A DNA stretch of 64,000 bases from Diadema setosum (Eukaryota; Echinodermata; Echinoidea; Diadematoida; Diadematidae). The notes beneath the pieces were generated by a model. That model made no database searches, was not told the origin of the DNA, and saw nothing but the letters and a program-made list of their open reading frames with translations. The translations under genes were made by a program, and so were the position numbers. Below, piece after piece: positions 1-11,563 of this stretch. The DNA lies in contig CM067068.1 in the NCBI GenBank assembly GCA_033980235.1, forward strand, positions 33,829,546 through 33,893,545, written 5' to 3'. Numbering within the stretch: position 1 is the stretch's first letter; the number at the start of each line of letters is the position of its first letter.

Positions 1-1290
1 GTGCGCCCTCTCTCACCTGAAATCTGTTATTAATCTCTAACACAAATGTGCCTCTAATCCTGGGGTTCTTAAGTTTATCATTATCTCATCTTGGTTGTTT
101 TTCTTTGTTAACTCCTGTTTTCCGAAGCTTGACTTGAAGCACTGCTAACACTAGATGGTGGTCAATATAGCAGTATCCGCCCCTCTCATGACTCTAACAT
201 CTTGAAGCGATCGTCTCCACATACCATTAATCATGATGTGATCAATCTGGTTTCTATCTGACTTGAAGCACTGCTGACTTGAAGCACTGCTAACACTAGA
301 TGGTGGTCAATATAGCAGTATCCGCCCCTCTCATGACTCTAACATCTTGAAGCGATCGTCTCCACATACCATTAATCATGATGTGATCAATCTGGTTTCT
401 ATCCCTGCCATTTTGTGAGTGCCATGTTAGCTGGTGAATGTCTTTGTGCTAGAGGAGTGTCCCTCCAATTTCTAGGTTGTTGAGAGAGCAGAATTCCACA
501 AGGCGTTCTCCATTTTCATTCATCACCCCACATCCATACCTCCACATAGCCCTGTCATAGCCTGAGTTGTTGCTTCCAACCTTGGCATTCAGGTCCCCAA
601 TCACAATCTTCATATCATGTCCAGGAGCACTATCAAGCTCATGTTGCAGTTGCTCATAAAAAGGGCATCTTTGGTTTCCTCAACACTATCATTAGTCGGG
701 TCATAACACTGGATGATAGTTGTGTTAATTTGTTTTCCCCTGAGCCTAATCTTCATCATCCTGCTATTTACAGGCTTCCACTCAAGAAGACATCCCTTAA
801 CTCCCTTTCCAGAATGATGGCGACTCCCTCTGAGTGATGTCCATCATCCCTCCCCAAGTAATGGACGGTCTCGCCTGTGTTGGTTTGTAGACTTCCTGAT
901 CCTGTCCACATGTTTTCACTTATACCTAGAATTTGTATACTGTATCTTCGCGTTTCTGCAGTGATTTGATTTAAGTTCCCTGTTTCATACAAGTGCTCTA
1001 CAATTGGCGTTCATGATCTCCACATTCCTTTTGGTGGCTTCCTTTCGGCTTTGACCACCGCCAATCATCCAGGTACCATTTAAATGGTACACCAGGAGGG
1101 AAATTGCGCCTTTTTTTGTTTTGACTTTTGTTGCTGTTTCCGTAACAGATTTCTTTTTACAGGACAGGGTTGTTAACCCTGTGACCAACCCCCAGCCTGG
1201 AGGGCCAGGGATCACAATTCGGGCATCATAATAGATATGCTTGATTAAAAATGCCTCGTGAGAAGAATGCTCAACCAAACATCAATCAGA
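1..1290 (-). mobile_element. LINE endonuclease region (craniofacial-development-protein-2-like), degenerate
   Basis: Reading the minus strand from about 1280 downward gives an apurinic/apyrimidinic-type endonuclease of a non-LTR retrotransposon. The segment 992-768 reads RRYSIQILGISENMWTG and GRDDGHHSEGVAIILE, which fits the family's catalytic Glu (ISE) and the SxGVAII strand. Farther along (about 625-480) come IGDLNAKVG, the GDFNA-type metal site, and near 400-370 QIDHIMI, the IDH-type site. Positions 130-1 still read as the downstream linker, so the element runs off the left edge and no reverse transcriptase is in the window. Frames are broken in several places and a 145-bp internal duplication is present. 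In a live element the endonuclease nicks target DNA to prime reverse transcription. This copy looks inactive. Seen: the motifs. Inferred: RTE/BovB-like affiliation. Confidence 0.8.
131..403. repeat. 145-bp tandem duplication inside the LINE endonuclease
   Basis: The stretch starting GACTTGAAGCACTGCTAACA at 131 recurs at 276, with a short third start at 260. The copies stay nearly identical to about 403, where the second rejoins the endonuclease reading. It duplicates the part encoding the IDH motif and what follows, so it is an internal duplication of a dead element. Confidence 0.9.
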
Positions 1291-1299
1291 ACTTTTTGA

Positions 1300-2055
1300 T
1301 GCCATATTTAGGTTTTCTACCACGGATCAAATTCTCCCCCCCCCCCAAAAAAAAAAATGCGGATTAAGTCAATAAAATTCAGTTTGGTGTCATACATGAT
1401 TTTGCGAAATAATCATATGCTAGCATGTTTTGTGATACAACTGACTTACACATTGTATGCATCAAATGTGAACACTCGAAGATATATTTGAATCACTGCT
1501 CCCATTTTCATAGTCTCCAGCAGATATACTTGTTTTTAAATCGGAATACTGCTTTATTGTCAAGCTCTGACATTGGTCAATGTATTCTATCAGGGCATGG
1601 AACTTTCCTCCCTTGGCATTGGTAGGTAGAGCGATACCATTCTAGCTTCTTACATGGTATGATGCACGTAAGGTGGTAGGCCTAATGTTGTAATATCGAT
1701 CTATACACATCATCGCATTAGCATAACAATAGGTTAATTTGCATAGAAGGTCAGGGCGCGGTCTTCAGTAACTAGGCAGTGGGTAAACAAACAAATCTCG
1801 TGCTGCCCGTAGCCAAGTAGTATGTCAGACATTCCAGTTGGGTTTATCATCTTGATGATCACCAATTATCTCTGCCAAATATCTTGGCTCAACGAATACC
1901 TTGGTCGAAAGTTTACTTTTGTGTCTGTTGGTAGTAATTTATTTCCACGTAGTGAGTTGGAAGTCCTTTCGGCAGAGATGGTTTTCAAAGTAGTCTAATA
2001 GACAATAAAAAGAAAAACTAAAACGTAAACAAATAGCTGTGAATATCCACCGGAC
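1300..2055. other. No gene seen
   Basis: This is AT-rich sequence with a short C-run/A-run at 1336-1358. The longest open frame (66 codons from 1425) shows no family features. Confidence 0.6.
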
Positions 2056-2059
2056 AACG

Positions 2060-2290
2060 TACAAAGCCTCGTTCAAAGGCAATGCCTTCTCCGCCATTGC
2101 ATCCAAACTATGAAACAAACTCCCAACTCACATCGGGATGCCCCCTTTTTAGACTCACTTAAAATCCCTGCTTTCCCTAATTATACTGTATTGTCCTAAT
2201 GTGTTCAATTTTAATTTGTTTGTTTCATTGCCCATCTAATGCGATTGGGAACGTACATATTTATTATAAGAGTTGTATGGATACAAGTAG
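2060..2290 (+). mobile_element. 3' end of a CR1/L2-like LINE
   Basis: About 2080-2160 reads AFSAIASKL, a stop, then NKLPTHIG. This matches the usual LINE reverse-transcriptase tail pattern (AF..A...LWN.LP), with the Trp codon turned into a stop. AT-rich 3' sequence follows to about 2290. Only the last part of ORF2 is present, as expected for a 5'-truncated insertion. Confidence 0.5.
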
Positions 2291-2299
2291 GCCTACGAT

Positions 2300-3240
2300 T
2301 ATTTTACCATTATCAAAACACAAGACACTGAGAATTTCATATTGCATTACAATACAAGTCAAATTTTAATTTCTTTTTTATATCATTTTATTTCATTAAT
2401 GACAAAAGTATACGATACAATATAACATCTGCACAAAAAAGTTGTACAACGTAACTTTTGCACATACGCAAGAGAAATATCAATCTCTTTTGTATCAGAT
2501 CACAATACATTACGTTACATTTTTCACGTATGTATGTGCAGTGATGTATATATATTAAGAGAGAGAGTTAGCCATGGAATATGATGAGACAAATATTTCA
2601 AGTAATCGGGAGCAAAAAATCAATTTATAAATTATTTAAGCTAAGTCGAATGAAAAATATAGTTCGTAAACCACACAAATCGCCAAAATCATCATTAACA
2701 TTTTTTAGTTTAGTTCCCGCGTAAATACCCCGTTCGCAAAATACTAGTCGGCTAACTTTAGTTCTAGATTGTGCATGTCGCGTTTACCATGATCTCTCGC
2801 GAAGAGTGAGTTTGTTTGAGTGACGACTTGAAAGTCGGCGTCAATATTGATACTTTTCGATTACCGATTTCGTTCAAATATAAGACAGTATTTTGAAATA
2901 TGCTTAGAAGTATATTTTGTAATTTTGGTGCGATTTGGTTCAGCGAAATTTGAGACAGCTGCATGAATAGGACAGTACACAAGTGCCGCCTGCTAGCTAA
3001 AAAAGGCCTAAGCGTCGTCTGCTACTCGGTACGATTTAACGCACGCGTACGCGAGAGCTTGTAATCAGTGATATAGTTGGCACCTGTGACGTCACGACAT
3101 CCGGGCTCGTCAGCTCAAAGTTCAATTTTTAACATGAAATTACGGGATAAATCGGTATGAAATTTTTATTCTGTTTGCACCGCTGGGTCTTTTAGAATTA
3201 AAAGAACAACATGTAACAAAATAAAAAACCGGTACAATGG
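2300..3240. other. No gene seen
   Basis: This is AT-rich intergenic sequence. No coding family or terminal repeat was recognised before the polymerase remnant begins. Confidence 0.6.
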
Positions 3241-5244
3241 CCTTTTAAGCACAATCACGACCTACGGCGCCATGAGAAATCCACACACGAGCAATTGGCG
3301 TATATCTGTGAAGTGTGTGGCAAGGAATATACCAGGAGAGATAGCCTGCAACGGCATCTCAAAACACATGAGGAAAGACAACGTAATGTCTACGAAGGTG
3401 GCAAGAAAGACAATGTTGGAGTTTCAACTGAAGTGAGCCAAACACCGCCGTACGCCCCCGTTATCCCACCACCAAATTTAAACCAAGCACTGACCATGGT
3501 CGATATCTACGACAAACACCGGAAACTCATACAGACTCATTCCAGACTAAATAACAAAGTGAGGCACTTTTATAACTTTGAATTGCAATCCATTCATCGT
3601 ACAAAATCAACGTGGCATTTGGCTTCATTTTAAGACACATCGAAACGAGGGAATCAACAATCGTCTGTTTTCGTCACCCCACCAAATCACGGACTACGAC
3701 TCACACCAGTTATTTATAAAGGAACTCCAACAAGCGGACTATCTGGAGTATGCCAGACACAAACGACCCAATTCAAAATGGTCAGTCCAGCGCGTGACCA
3801 ATGTTTCCTTCTACGTCTACCCTCTACGAGAATTCCCTATCGGCGTACCTTCAACCGATCTTCCCGGCTACATCACCAATAACAAAGCCATCGTGAATCA
3901 TTCCCATACAAACTCAGCGACGGAAAATCTATGTCTTTTCCGATGTCTCGCCACTCATGTTGCCACCAAACGCAAATACCCGGAAAGAAGGACTTTAAAA
4001 TATTTCCGTAGATACTATTCCGAAAACCCATTGACTTTCCGCGGTGTGAAACTTCAACAGCTGCATGAGATTAAAGAAACATTTCGACTAAACATCGTGG
4101 TCTATATGAGTTGGTCCCCAGAGAAGACGACCCAGCTGAACGCAAGGAAAAGCCAATCGTGGCACGCCTCGTCAGAAGGAGCCTAAACAAATACTCTGAC
4201 ACGATGTACCTGAACTTACATGGAAACCATTTTACATACATTGCCGACATGAAACTATACTGTAAGCATTATGAATGCCGGAAATGTGGAAAACTCTGGA
4301 ACAACTGACACGTCATGAGTCTCGATGCGAAGGAGGCGGAACACGCACCGTGTATTCTGGTGGCAATTACGTCACTCCGCCCACTGTCTTCGAAGACTTA
4401 GACGGAGAAGGGATCCTATACGTACCTGCTGAAAAGAGATACTTTCCTTTATTCGCTGTGTATGACTTTGAGTGCTATCTACAGCACTGTGACAACGTTC
4501 AAGACACCCCGATGATGGAATTTGTGCAGGAACACGTTCTCATGAGCGTGTCAGTCACCAGCAATGTGATGGGTTACGCATCTCCCCAATGCTTCGTCTC
4601 CTCCGACCCTCATGATCTCCTCGCCGACATGATTGCATATCTCAACGAAATCAGTCACAAAAGTAGAGATCGTGGCTGAACGATTCTCCTCCACCTTCAG
4701 TTAAATCGATGAAAAATCGATCTCATCAAAAAGCTGGCTGACTCATCAAAGCATAAGTATCCTTCTGATAAACCCATTCCTCAAATTAAAGTCCTCATGC
4801 GACTAAAACAACGAGTACTTGCGTATATTGGCGAACTACCCGTCATAGGCTTCAACAGCGGCAAGTATGACATTAACGTCGTGAAAAAATATCTATACCT
4901 CGAGCTCCTGTCTACAGACACTATTTCCTTTGTCGTCAAGAGGAATAATAACCACATGGCCATCAAAACAGAGAGTCTACTCTTCCTTGACATTGTCAAC
5001 TATCTAGCACCCGGCTTCTCTGGTAATACGATGTATTTCTAAAAGCTTACCACTGTTCACAGACGAAGGGATATTTTCCCTATGAATAGTTCGACTCTCC
5101 TAAAAAAAAACTTAACCACCCAAGCTTGCCACCACATGAAGCTTTCTACTCTCGTCTAAAAAGTTCTAACATAACATCTGACGAGTATGCCTACTGCCGA
5201 CGCGTTTGGGACGAGTGCAATGAATATGCGCACAATGCGAGACT

Positions 5245-5393
5245 TATATTATATTGGATGGCTATGAATGGGATACCAGGGAATATTGCACGAGTTAGGG
5301 CCAATATTGCACGAATCGAAGATGAGTGCAATATTGACTCTAACGAGTGCAATATTCCCTGGTATTCCATGAATCAAGGCCATCCAATATAAT
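5245..5393. mobile_element. Hairpin A (MITE-like) inside the polymerase remnant
   Basis: A roughly 145-bp imperfect palindrome. The outer arms pair TATTGGATGGC with GCCATCCAATA and the inner arms pair ACCAGGGAATATTGCA with TGCAATATTCCCTGGT. The apex near 5318 reads CGAATCGAAGATGAG. It interrupts polymerase coding sequence that resumes after about 5820. Confidence 0.85.
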
Positions 5394-5394
5394 T

Positions 5395-5810
5395 ATTATC
5401 ATCTATACAATCAAGTAGAGCAACCATGAACTGCACAAAATTACCCGGCTTCTACTCGTCTTTGAAGTTGACTCGGCAGTCCCATCCCAGCGCTGAAAAG
5501 GGGAAGCCCCTAAAACTGCGTATTGAAACAAACAACTAGCAAGATGTTTGCGCGCTTGTGAAAAAATGTAACAAAATGACGCGCACTAGTAGCAAGTATT
5601 TGCGCATTCAGCAAGCGCTCACGCAATAAACGAGACAGAATTGAATATCGTGTGATCTTGAACGGCAAGTAAACAACGGTAGCCTATGGGGAATTAATAC
5701 GTTGGTCTATGCGATTCGTTCAATATGCTCCGATATTGAACGGTAAAAATTGAGTTGACTACAATACGCGTTTTTAATGCGCCGCTAAAACGTCCTATAT
5801 AGATGATAAT
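5395..5810. mobile_element. Inverted-repeat-bounded segment attached to hairpin A
   Basis: ATTATCATCTATA (5395-5407) and its exact reverse complement (5798-5810) close a segment of about 390 bp. It is richer in CG dinucleotides than its surroundings and has no open frame of note. It starts two bases after hairpin A. Polymerase coding resumes just beyond 5820, so hairpin and segment look like one insertion. Confidence 0.65.
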
Positions 5811-7437
5811 TTCTCGTATGGCACAATAACCGAGATACACAACCTTTTGTCGAAGCTGTAGAAAAGATGATTGATTTCTACAAAGAGAGGGCCATTGAAA
5901 TGTTCAAGGATGGAATATCCCTCCGCAACCAACTTCAGCCTGATTCAAAATAACGATGCAGACCTGTTCCGAATCATGAAGGCAAATCTCGTTGGCGGTC
6001 CATCATTGTGTTTCACAGATACCACGAGAAAGGTGTCACCAAAATACGCTGTGGCAAAACTTGTCAGAAGGTGGTAGGGTACAATGCTAATGCATTGTAT
6101 TTGTGGGCTATCATGCAGGAGATGCCTACTGGACCATATACAAGGCGTCAGTCTCAGCATCAGTTTAAACGAGAATCTCGACGTCCAGTCGCCCAAGAGT
6201 GGCTAGGCTATACAGCGTTTTAAAGGGAGTTTACATTCAGCATGCCGGAAATAACCGTGAAAAGAGGATTGGACCAAGAAACATACCCGTCGATGGTTTC
6301 AACGCTTCGTCCAACACTGTCTACCAATTCCACGGATACTGGTGGCACGGCCACAATTGCCGCCTGACGCAAGGAAAAGATTTCAACGAAAGGCGACAAC
6401 GGTGTATGACCGATCCTCTTACCGAGACGAAGGCTACCAGCGATTACATCAAGGAGTGGATGGTTACAACCTCGTTGAAATTTGGGAGTGCGATTACCGG
6501 GAGAAACGTCAAAATGATGCGGACCTGCACGAGTTTCTCTGTCACTACAACAGAACACTTGACAAGAAATATCAAATGACTGAACGTGCTATATTGGACG
6601 CTGTTAAAACCGATACGTTTTTCGGAATCGTAGAATGCGACATCTATGTTCCCGATCGTCTCAAGAATAAATTCTCTGAGATGTGTCCTATATTTAAGAA
6701 CGCAAACATCGCAAGAGATGACATCGGGGAATTCATGAAAGCGTTCTTCAAATGGTACCTACAGCATGGACTTGTAGTATCAAAGATCCATCAAGTCGTC
6801 GAATAGACACCACAGCGATAGTTCCAAGACTTTGGCGAGGTGGTCTCAAATGCTCGACGCGACGGTGATCGGGATAAAGACAAAGCTATTATCGCAGACA
6901 CCATGAAATTGATCGGCAATTCGTCATATGGTAAAACCATCACCAACAAAGAGAGGCATCGCACCGTGAAAGTCGGCAATTTCATGGACGCATCAAAGTA
7001 TGTGCAAGATATCAACTTTCGGGATGCTGTTCCTATCAGTGACGACTGTTACGAAATTGAGATGGCGAAGAAGACTATCACGGAGAATTTGCCCATACAG
7101 ATCGGTCTCTTTGTATATCAATACGCGAAGCTCCGCATGTTGGACTTTTACTACAGCTTTCTGGTCAAGTACTTGGATCTTTGTGATTTTCAGATGTGTC
7201 AGATGGACACGTACGGACTCGGCCTACATGGCTCTTGCCGGGAATTCCATCGAAGTCCTCATCAAAGCAGATATGCGAGAGGAATTTAAACAGGACAGGC
7301 GCAACTGGTTGCCGCGAGATGACACCCAAGAACATGCTCGTTACGACAAACGAACACCCGGTCTGTTCAAGGTTGAGTGGGTAGGAGATGGTATCATTGG
7401 ACTTTGTAGCAAAACCTACTACTGTTTCAAAGACGCT

Positions 7438-8965
7438 TTCATAATTTCATACATAAATCAAAATCTTTTTTCAGTAATATCACAGAAAATATCAATATAC
7501 AGATTACAATATAGAGGATTCAAAGAAAGAAAATGAATGTGTAAATTAATTGCAGTATACAGAATATGACCAGTATCGTATTACCAAATTTGCAATTACC
7601 GCAAAAAAAAAGAAAGAAAAGAAAGTAAACACTTTTTTCAAGTTAATATTTTTCATAGAAGATTTGGGAAAAAAATGAATGTTACATATACCATATTAAA
7701 GGTAATCTAATATGCTATCTAACTGGTAGGACAGTATAAAAGGAAGCTTTACGATTGAGTGAACGAATTCATTTTTGTCCTCCAAAGCATAAATGTAAGA
7801 ATTGCAACCAAAAAAATGGTATGTTGTCATTAATATACAAATGCCTTTCAAGAAAGTGATAACAAGAGACCATTTCAACACAATGAGAGACATGAATGAA
7901 ATAGCAAAAGTAAGCTTTCTTAGTCTTGCATCTCGTTATAACCTCAAACAAAAACAAAGTGGGAAGCTAAACTGTCGATTTCAACCTCAAATGACATAGG
8001 GAGTAAAGCCAAAAAGGTGATAAAACGGACAGAATTTCTTTATTTAGGAATTTATGAATTCGTAAGACAAATTCAGGAACACAATATTACTTTCAAATGT
8101 TCTGATTTGAAATAACAATTAGAATTTGTACCATTATTGTGAATATTGCTTCTTCTCTCATGCCATTTGAATTTGGATTTGACCGAAGATTCTTCATTTA
8201 GCTCTATTATTTTTAGCCTTTCTTATCTTTGGGGCTACGAAGACATTATATTAATCATGAGTTTATTTTCGCAAATTATTTTTTTTTAACAATGTGATAA
8301 ATTTGTCTTTTGTAAGTTGTCATTGTTATGTGGAAGAGATCACAAATTTTACGCATGAATGACAACTTGTTCGTTTTCGCAATTTTTTACTTTTGTGCCT
8401 TGGAAGAAAAAAATCGAATGTGTTCACTCATGCGTAAAGTTTCTATTCTTATTGACCTACCAGACTGATAGCCAATTAAATTCCCTTTCATATGGTTTAT
8501 AATACATTAATTTTTAGCAAAATGTTCTAGGAGAAATATTACGTGGCAGCCCAGTAAACTTACCAACATAATTATATTTCATTTAGCAGAACGGGGAAAA
8601 GACCTGAACATATATAGTGCATTATGTTTTATATTCTAGCGTATAGGTACTGATTAAGATACGGTAAATTATGGTTAAGATAATAACAGGGTGATGGTTG
8701 AAAGAAATGTGATGATGAAGTTGATAGTGATGAAAGGGATGATGAAGGTAATGGGGATAAAATAACATGGTAGGCACAGAAACATTGTGTATATTTGCTC
8801 CACTTTTAAGTCTTATTCACAGAAAAAAAAAACACGGATCAAAGCAAAACAAATTCTATATTTACAAATTGTAGTCTGACAGTTACATAATTTTCATTAT
8901 GCAAAATTTGCTCTAATAACGACAAACACATAACTGTGAAACTGCAAGACAACAAAATTAGTTGC
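7438..8965. other. AT-rich region without genes
   Basis: Low-complexity AT-rich DNA with A-runs at 7603-7620 and 8823-8832. Short open frames on both strands have compositional rather than protein-like content. Confidence 0.6.
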
Positions 8966-8969
8966 ATTT

Positions 8970-10245
8970 ATATAGGTTTTCCCGATCAATTTCATACTTT
9001 TGTCAGTCAAGTTCCTATTCCGAGCATTCAGTTTCACGCTTTCCACGCTCGCAGCACTGAATCAGCAATCAAATTCAAATCCGGTCATTCGAATTCACTA
9101 TCAGACTCATTCAAATTCACTGCTGGAGCATTCAAATTTAAGAGAGGAGCCCGCATTTCAGCAATGAGAATTCAAATTCATCTCAAGCTTGCGACGGATT
9201 TTCATCGGTCATTCAAATTCATGAATAGGCGACCATGTTCCAAATAACTGCATTTAATTTAAAAGTAGCCTTGAATCTGGTTAGTGTTGGGCTATGTGTG
9301 TGTTTTGGTTTTTTTTTTTTTCATTTAGCTTTGAATATATTGGGTTTTATGATGAAGACTATTTATTTTGCAGTATAGGTCCACCTGTTCATTCTAAAAT
9401 TTGAACTCGTGCTTCACGAGAAGGAATATAATAAATACAGGCACATTAGGCGCTGTATATGCCTACAGACGAACATAATAGGGAAGGTTGACTGACACCT
9501 TCGAAAAAAGAGAACTTCGACTACATTGAGACTGATAAAATGAACATTGTATACCTCTTGTATGTTGTTTATTGCTATCATATTGAGTTACTTTTGCGGG
9601 ACTACGTGAGATCATTGTGTGTCAGTTTGTCTTTAAATCGATGCATTGTCATTGTGTGGTTAGTGTTGGGGCGTTGTCTGCATGCAGTGTCATCAAGGAA
9701 TATGATTAGATTGTCGATGTGTTGTTTGGATGCACTGCTGCTTGGACCTTGAAATTTAACATTTATTGAGATGAAAACAAAAAGAATACATGAACACAGA
9801 TCGATGTAACACCTTTAAACCAACTATAATTACACCACTCACACAGAAGTATATGCAAGACTTCGAGGGTTGTGTATGCCCTTTGTCCTTTCTTTAAAAA
9901 AAAATTCTACTCCATTTTCCCCGTTAAATTGATTGGACGAAGTAGAAACTTGATCGCCTGACAATGAAATTGAATGCGCCAAACACGTTCATCGGAACTA
10001 TCACATCGCTGTCGCGGGAATTTCAATGCACGAGTAGGAAATGCAATGCTCCCATTTGGAAATTGAACGCCAAAGCGTGAATTTGATTTGACGAAAGCGA
10101 AATAATACGCCCATAAATGAAATCCATCGCTCGGATTCCGAATTTGAATGACAGAATATTTTTGCGTACGTGCGCTGTGTGAATTTGAATGCACAATAAT
10201 GAATTTGAATGACAAACGTATGAAATTGGCCGGGAAAACCTATAT
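8970..10245. mobile_element. Foldback element FB-1 with ATTCAAATTCA arrays
   Basis: The ends read ATATAGGTTTTCCCG and CGGGAAAACCTATAT. From each end runs a 250-300 bp arm made of degenerate units of about 25 bp centred on ATTCAAATTCA (left arm 9000-9240) or its complement TGAATTTGAAT (right arm 9960-10230). The middle (9245-9900) is unique sequence without a transposase. Open frames across the arms are by-products of the repeat. An inverted copy lies at 18075-19335. Confidence 0.8.
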
Positions 10246-10481
10246 TATAGGATATATCTTTCAGGACATATCTTACAAATTTGGTCACACCATAATTTAT
10301 GTGCCTACAGTGTGAATAGTGTTATATATTTCGTAGAACAAGAGATCGCTTTAGCTTTAGCGATGAGTTGATTTGTATAATAACGTGCACAATTCATTTG
10401 CTTATTTCAATAAACCGTCCCGTCACGTCAGGATTGTCGTTAAAGCCGTCAGTTTCACGCTACACCACATTACACCATTTC

Positions 10482-11055
10482 TGACCGTGCATCACAAAAC
10501 CAACAAAAGAGGATTCAAAAAAGGCAAAACAGGCCAAACAGAGTCAATTTTGAGTTATTCATATTTTCTGAAAGAGTTGAGATCACATAATTACGTCTTA
10601 GAGGCCCCTTTTCATTTCTTGAAAATCCTTTCTACACTCTTCAATTTCAACTCTAATATATTTTGAAAGGATAATCCTGCAGATTTGAAGGTTGACATTA
10701 ATAATGGATAGGATGTATTAATAAAGCAGGCTTAATTTTAGCAAAATCTGACAATCCCTTTATTGTTGTTGCTCTAGTGGTTTACATCCTGTTTTTGTCC
10801 CATTCATCATATAGCTAGCACGGTTTGGAATAAAGATTAAGCACTTGAATACATCCTGTACTTTAGAGCCTCTTTTCTCAGTTCGCATTTTTCCAAAGTG
10901 TGTGCTTTCTTTCCAATATTTAGGTAGGTTAGGAGAGACTATTTGAATTGAGTTATACATCATTATAAAGCTTAGAGTTTTCTCTTTCAGAGTCTGCCCC
11001 TTAACTTAAAAATCTCTTTCTGGCGACTTTTTGTTGGTTTTGTGATGCAGAGTCA
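10482..11055. mobile_element. TIR element copy 1 (GCATCACAAAACCAACAAAA ends)
   Basis: Left end TGACCGTGCATCACAAAACC at 10482. Right end GGTTTTGTGATGCAGAGTCA finishes at 11055. Possible short flanking repeat CATTT on both sides. No transposase inside. The inner right flank matches, in inverted orientation, the inner left flank of copy 2 at 19585. Confidence 0.75.
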
Positions 11056-11264
11056 CATTTAATCGTCAAGTTTACACTGTAGCAGCATCGTTATTATTTG
11101 TTTATGATGTCGATCATCGCATCATCGTTTCACACTGAATAACAAAAATCCATGTTCAAAGAAATTATGTGCGTTGAAAGATTTATTACTGCTGATGCGT
11201 TTACACTGCGATTTAGCCCGGAGTAACCAGTTTTCATTTGTAGCAGAGGTTACAGGGTTCCTTA

Positions 11265-11270
11265 TTTAAT
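11265..11270 (-). promoter_or_regulatory. Possible polyadenylation signal of the minus-strand transporter
   Basis: ATTAAA on the minus strand, about 150 bases past the stop codon at 11423-11421. It is a common variant signal. Position is the only support. Confidence 0.3.
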
Positions 11271-11420
11271 GGATTAACATGAAAGAAAAACAAAAACACG
11301 TGATGACAAGAGAAAAATGGTGTTTGGGAACGTTTAAGACGAAAAGGTCGCCACCGCCAGTTAAATGTGATTACCACATTCCACTAAAAATTTCTTTTCA
11401 CACATATTCAAAGTTCTCGG

Positions 11421-11563
11421 TCATTGCTTTTTTACGTCAACTCGCCTTGACCTAGAGTGTTTGAACACAGCCACAATGAGTACGTTGACAAAAACGATGA
11501 TGAGACCGACGCCGATCATTTCGAAGACGACTGTGTAGGAATGCGTGACGTCAATGATGTGTC
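11421..11563 (-). CDS. MCT-like transporter, exon 4 (last)
   Basis: The acceptor lies at CGGTAG before GACACATC. The exon encodes [16 protein letters not shown], the final helix and a basic tail ending VDVKKQ and TGA. It is 143 nt, the same length as the paralogue's last exon at 56591-56733, and about 35 of 47 residues match by hand count. Confidence 0.88.

Larger units (their letters stand above)
3241..7437 (+). pseudogene. Broken protein-primed family B DNA polymerase (Maverick/Polinton or adintovirus type)
   Basis: An old copy of a self-synthesising element or virus polymerase, in pieces across all three frames. It opens mid-way through a C2H2 finger (DLRRHEKSTH) followed by a full finger near 3307-3372 (CEVCGKEY...RHLKTH), so the 5' end is truncated. 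Frames shift near 3600, 4110, 4300 and 4680. An exonuclease domain is visible: DFE near 4467, GFNSGKYDINVV near 4848 and FLDIVNYLAPG near 4985. A hairpin element splits the gene at about 5245-5815. The polymerase part has motif A near 6080, where the expected catalytic Asp reads Asn (GYNANALYLW), and an intact KLIGNSSYG motif B near 6908. Motif C near 7205 is interrupted by a four-base insertion. Similarity stops near 7435. In a live relative it would replicate the element genome by protein priming; here it cannot be functional. The exact viral or transposon lineage is uncertain. Confidence 0.85.

Noticed and set aside
8936..9247. 103-codon plus-strand open frame rich in FKF and HSNS words
   Set aside because: It follows the 25-bp ATTCAAATTCA arrays of FB-1 and has no conserved domain. 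The complementary arm gives similar frames.
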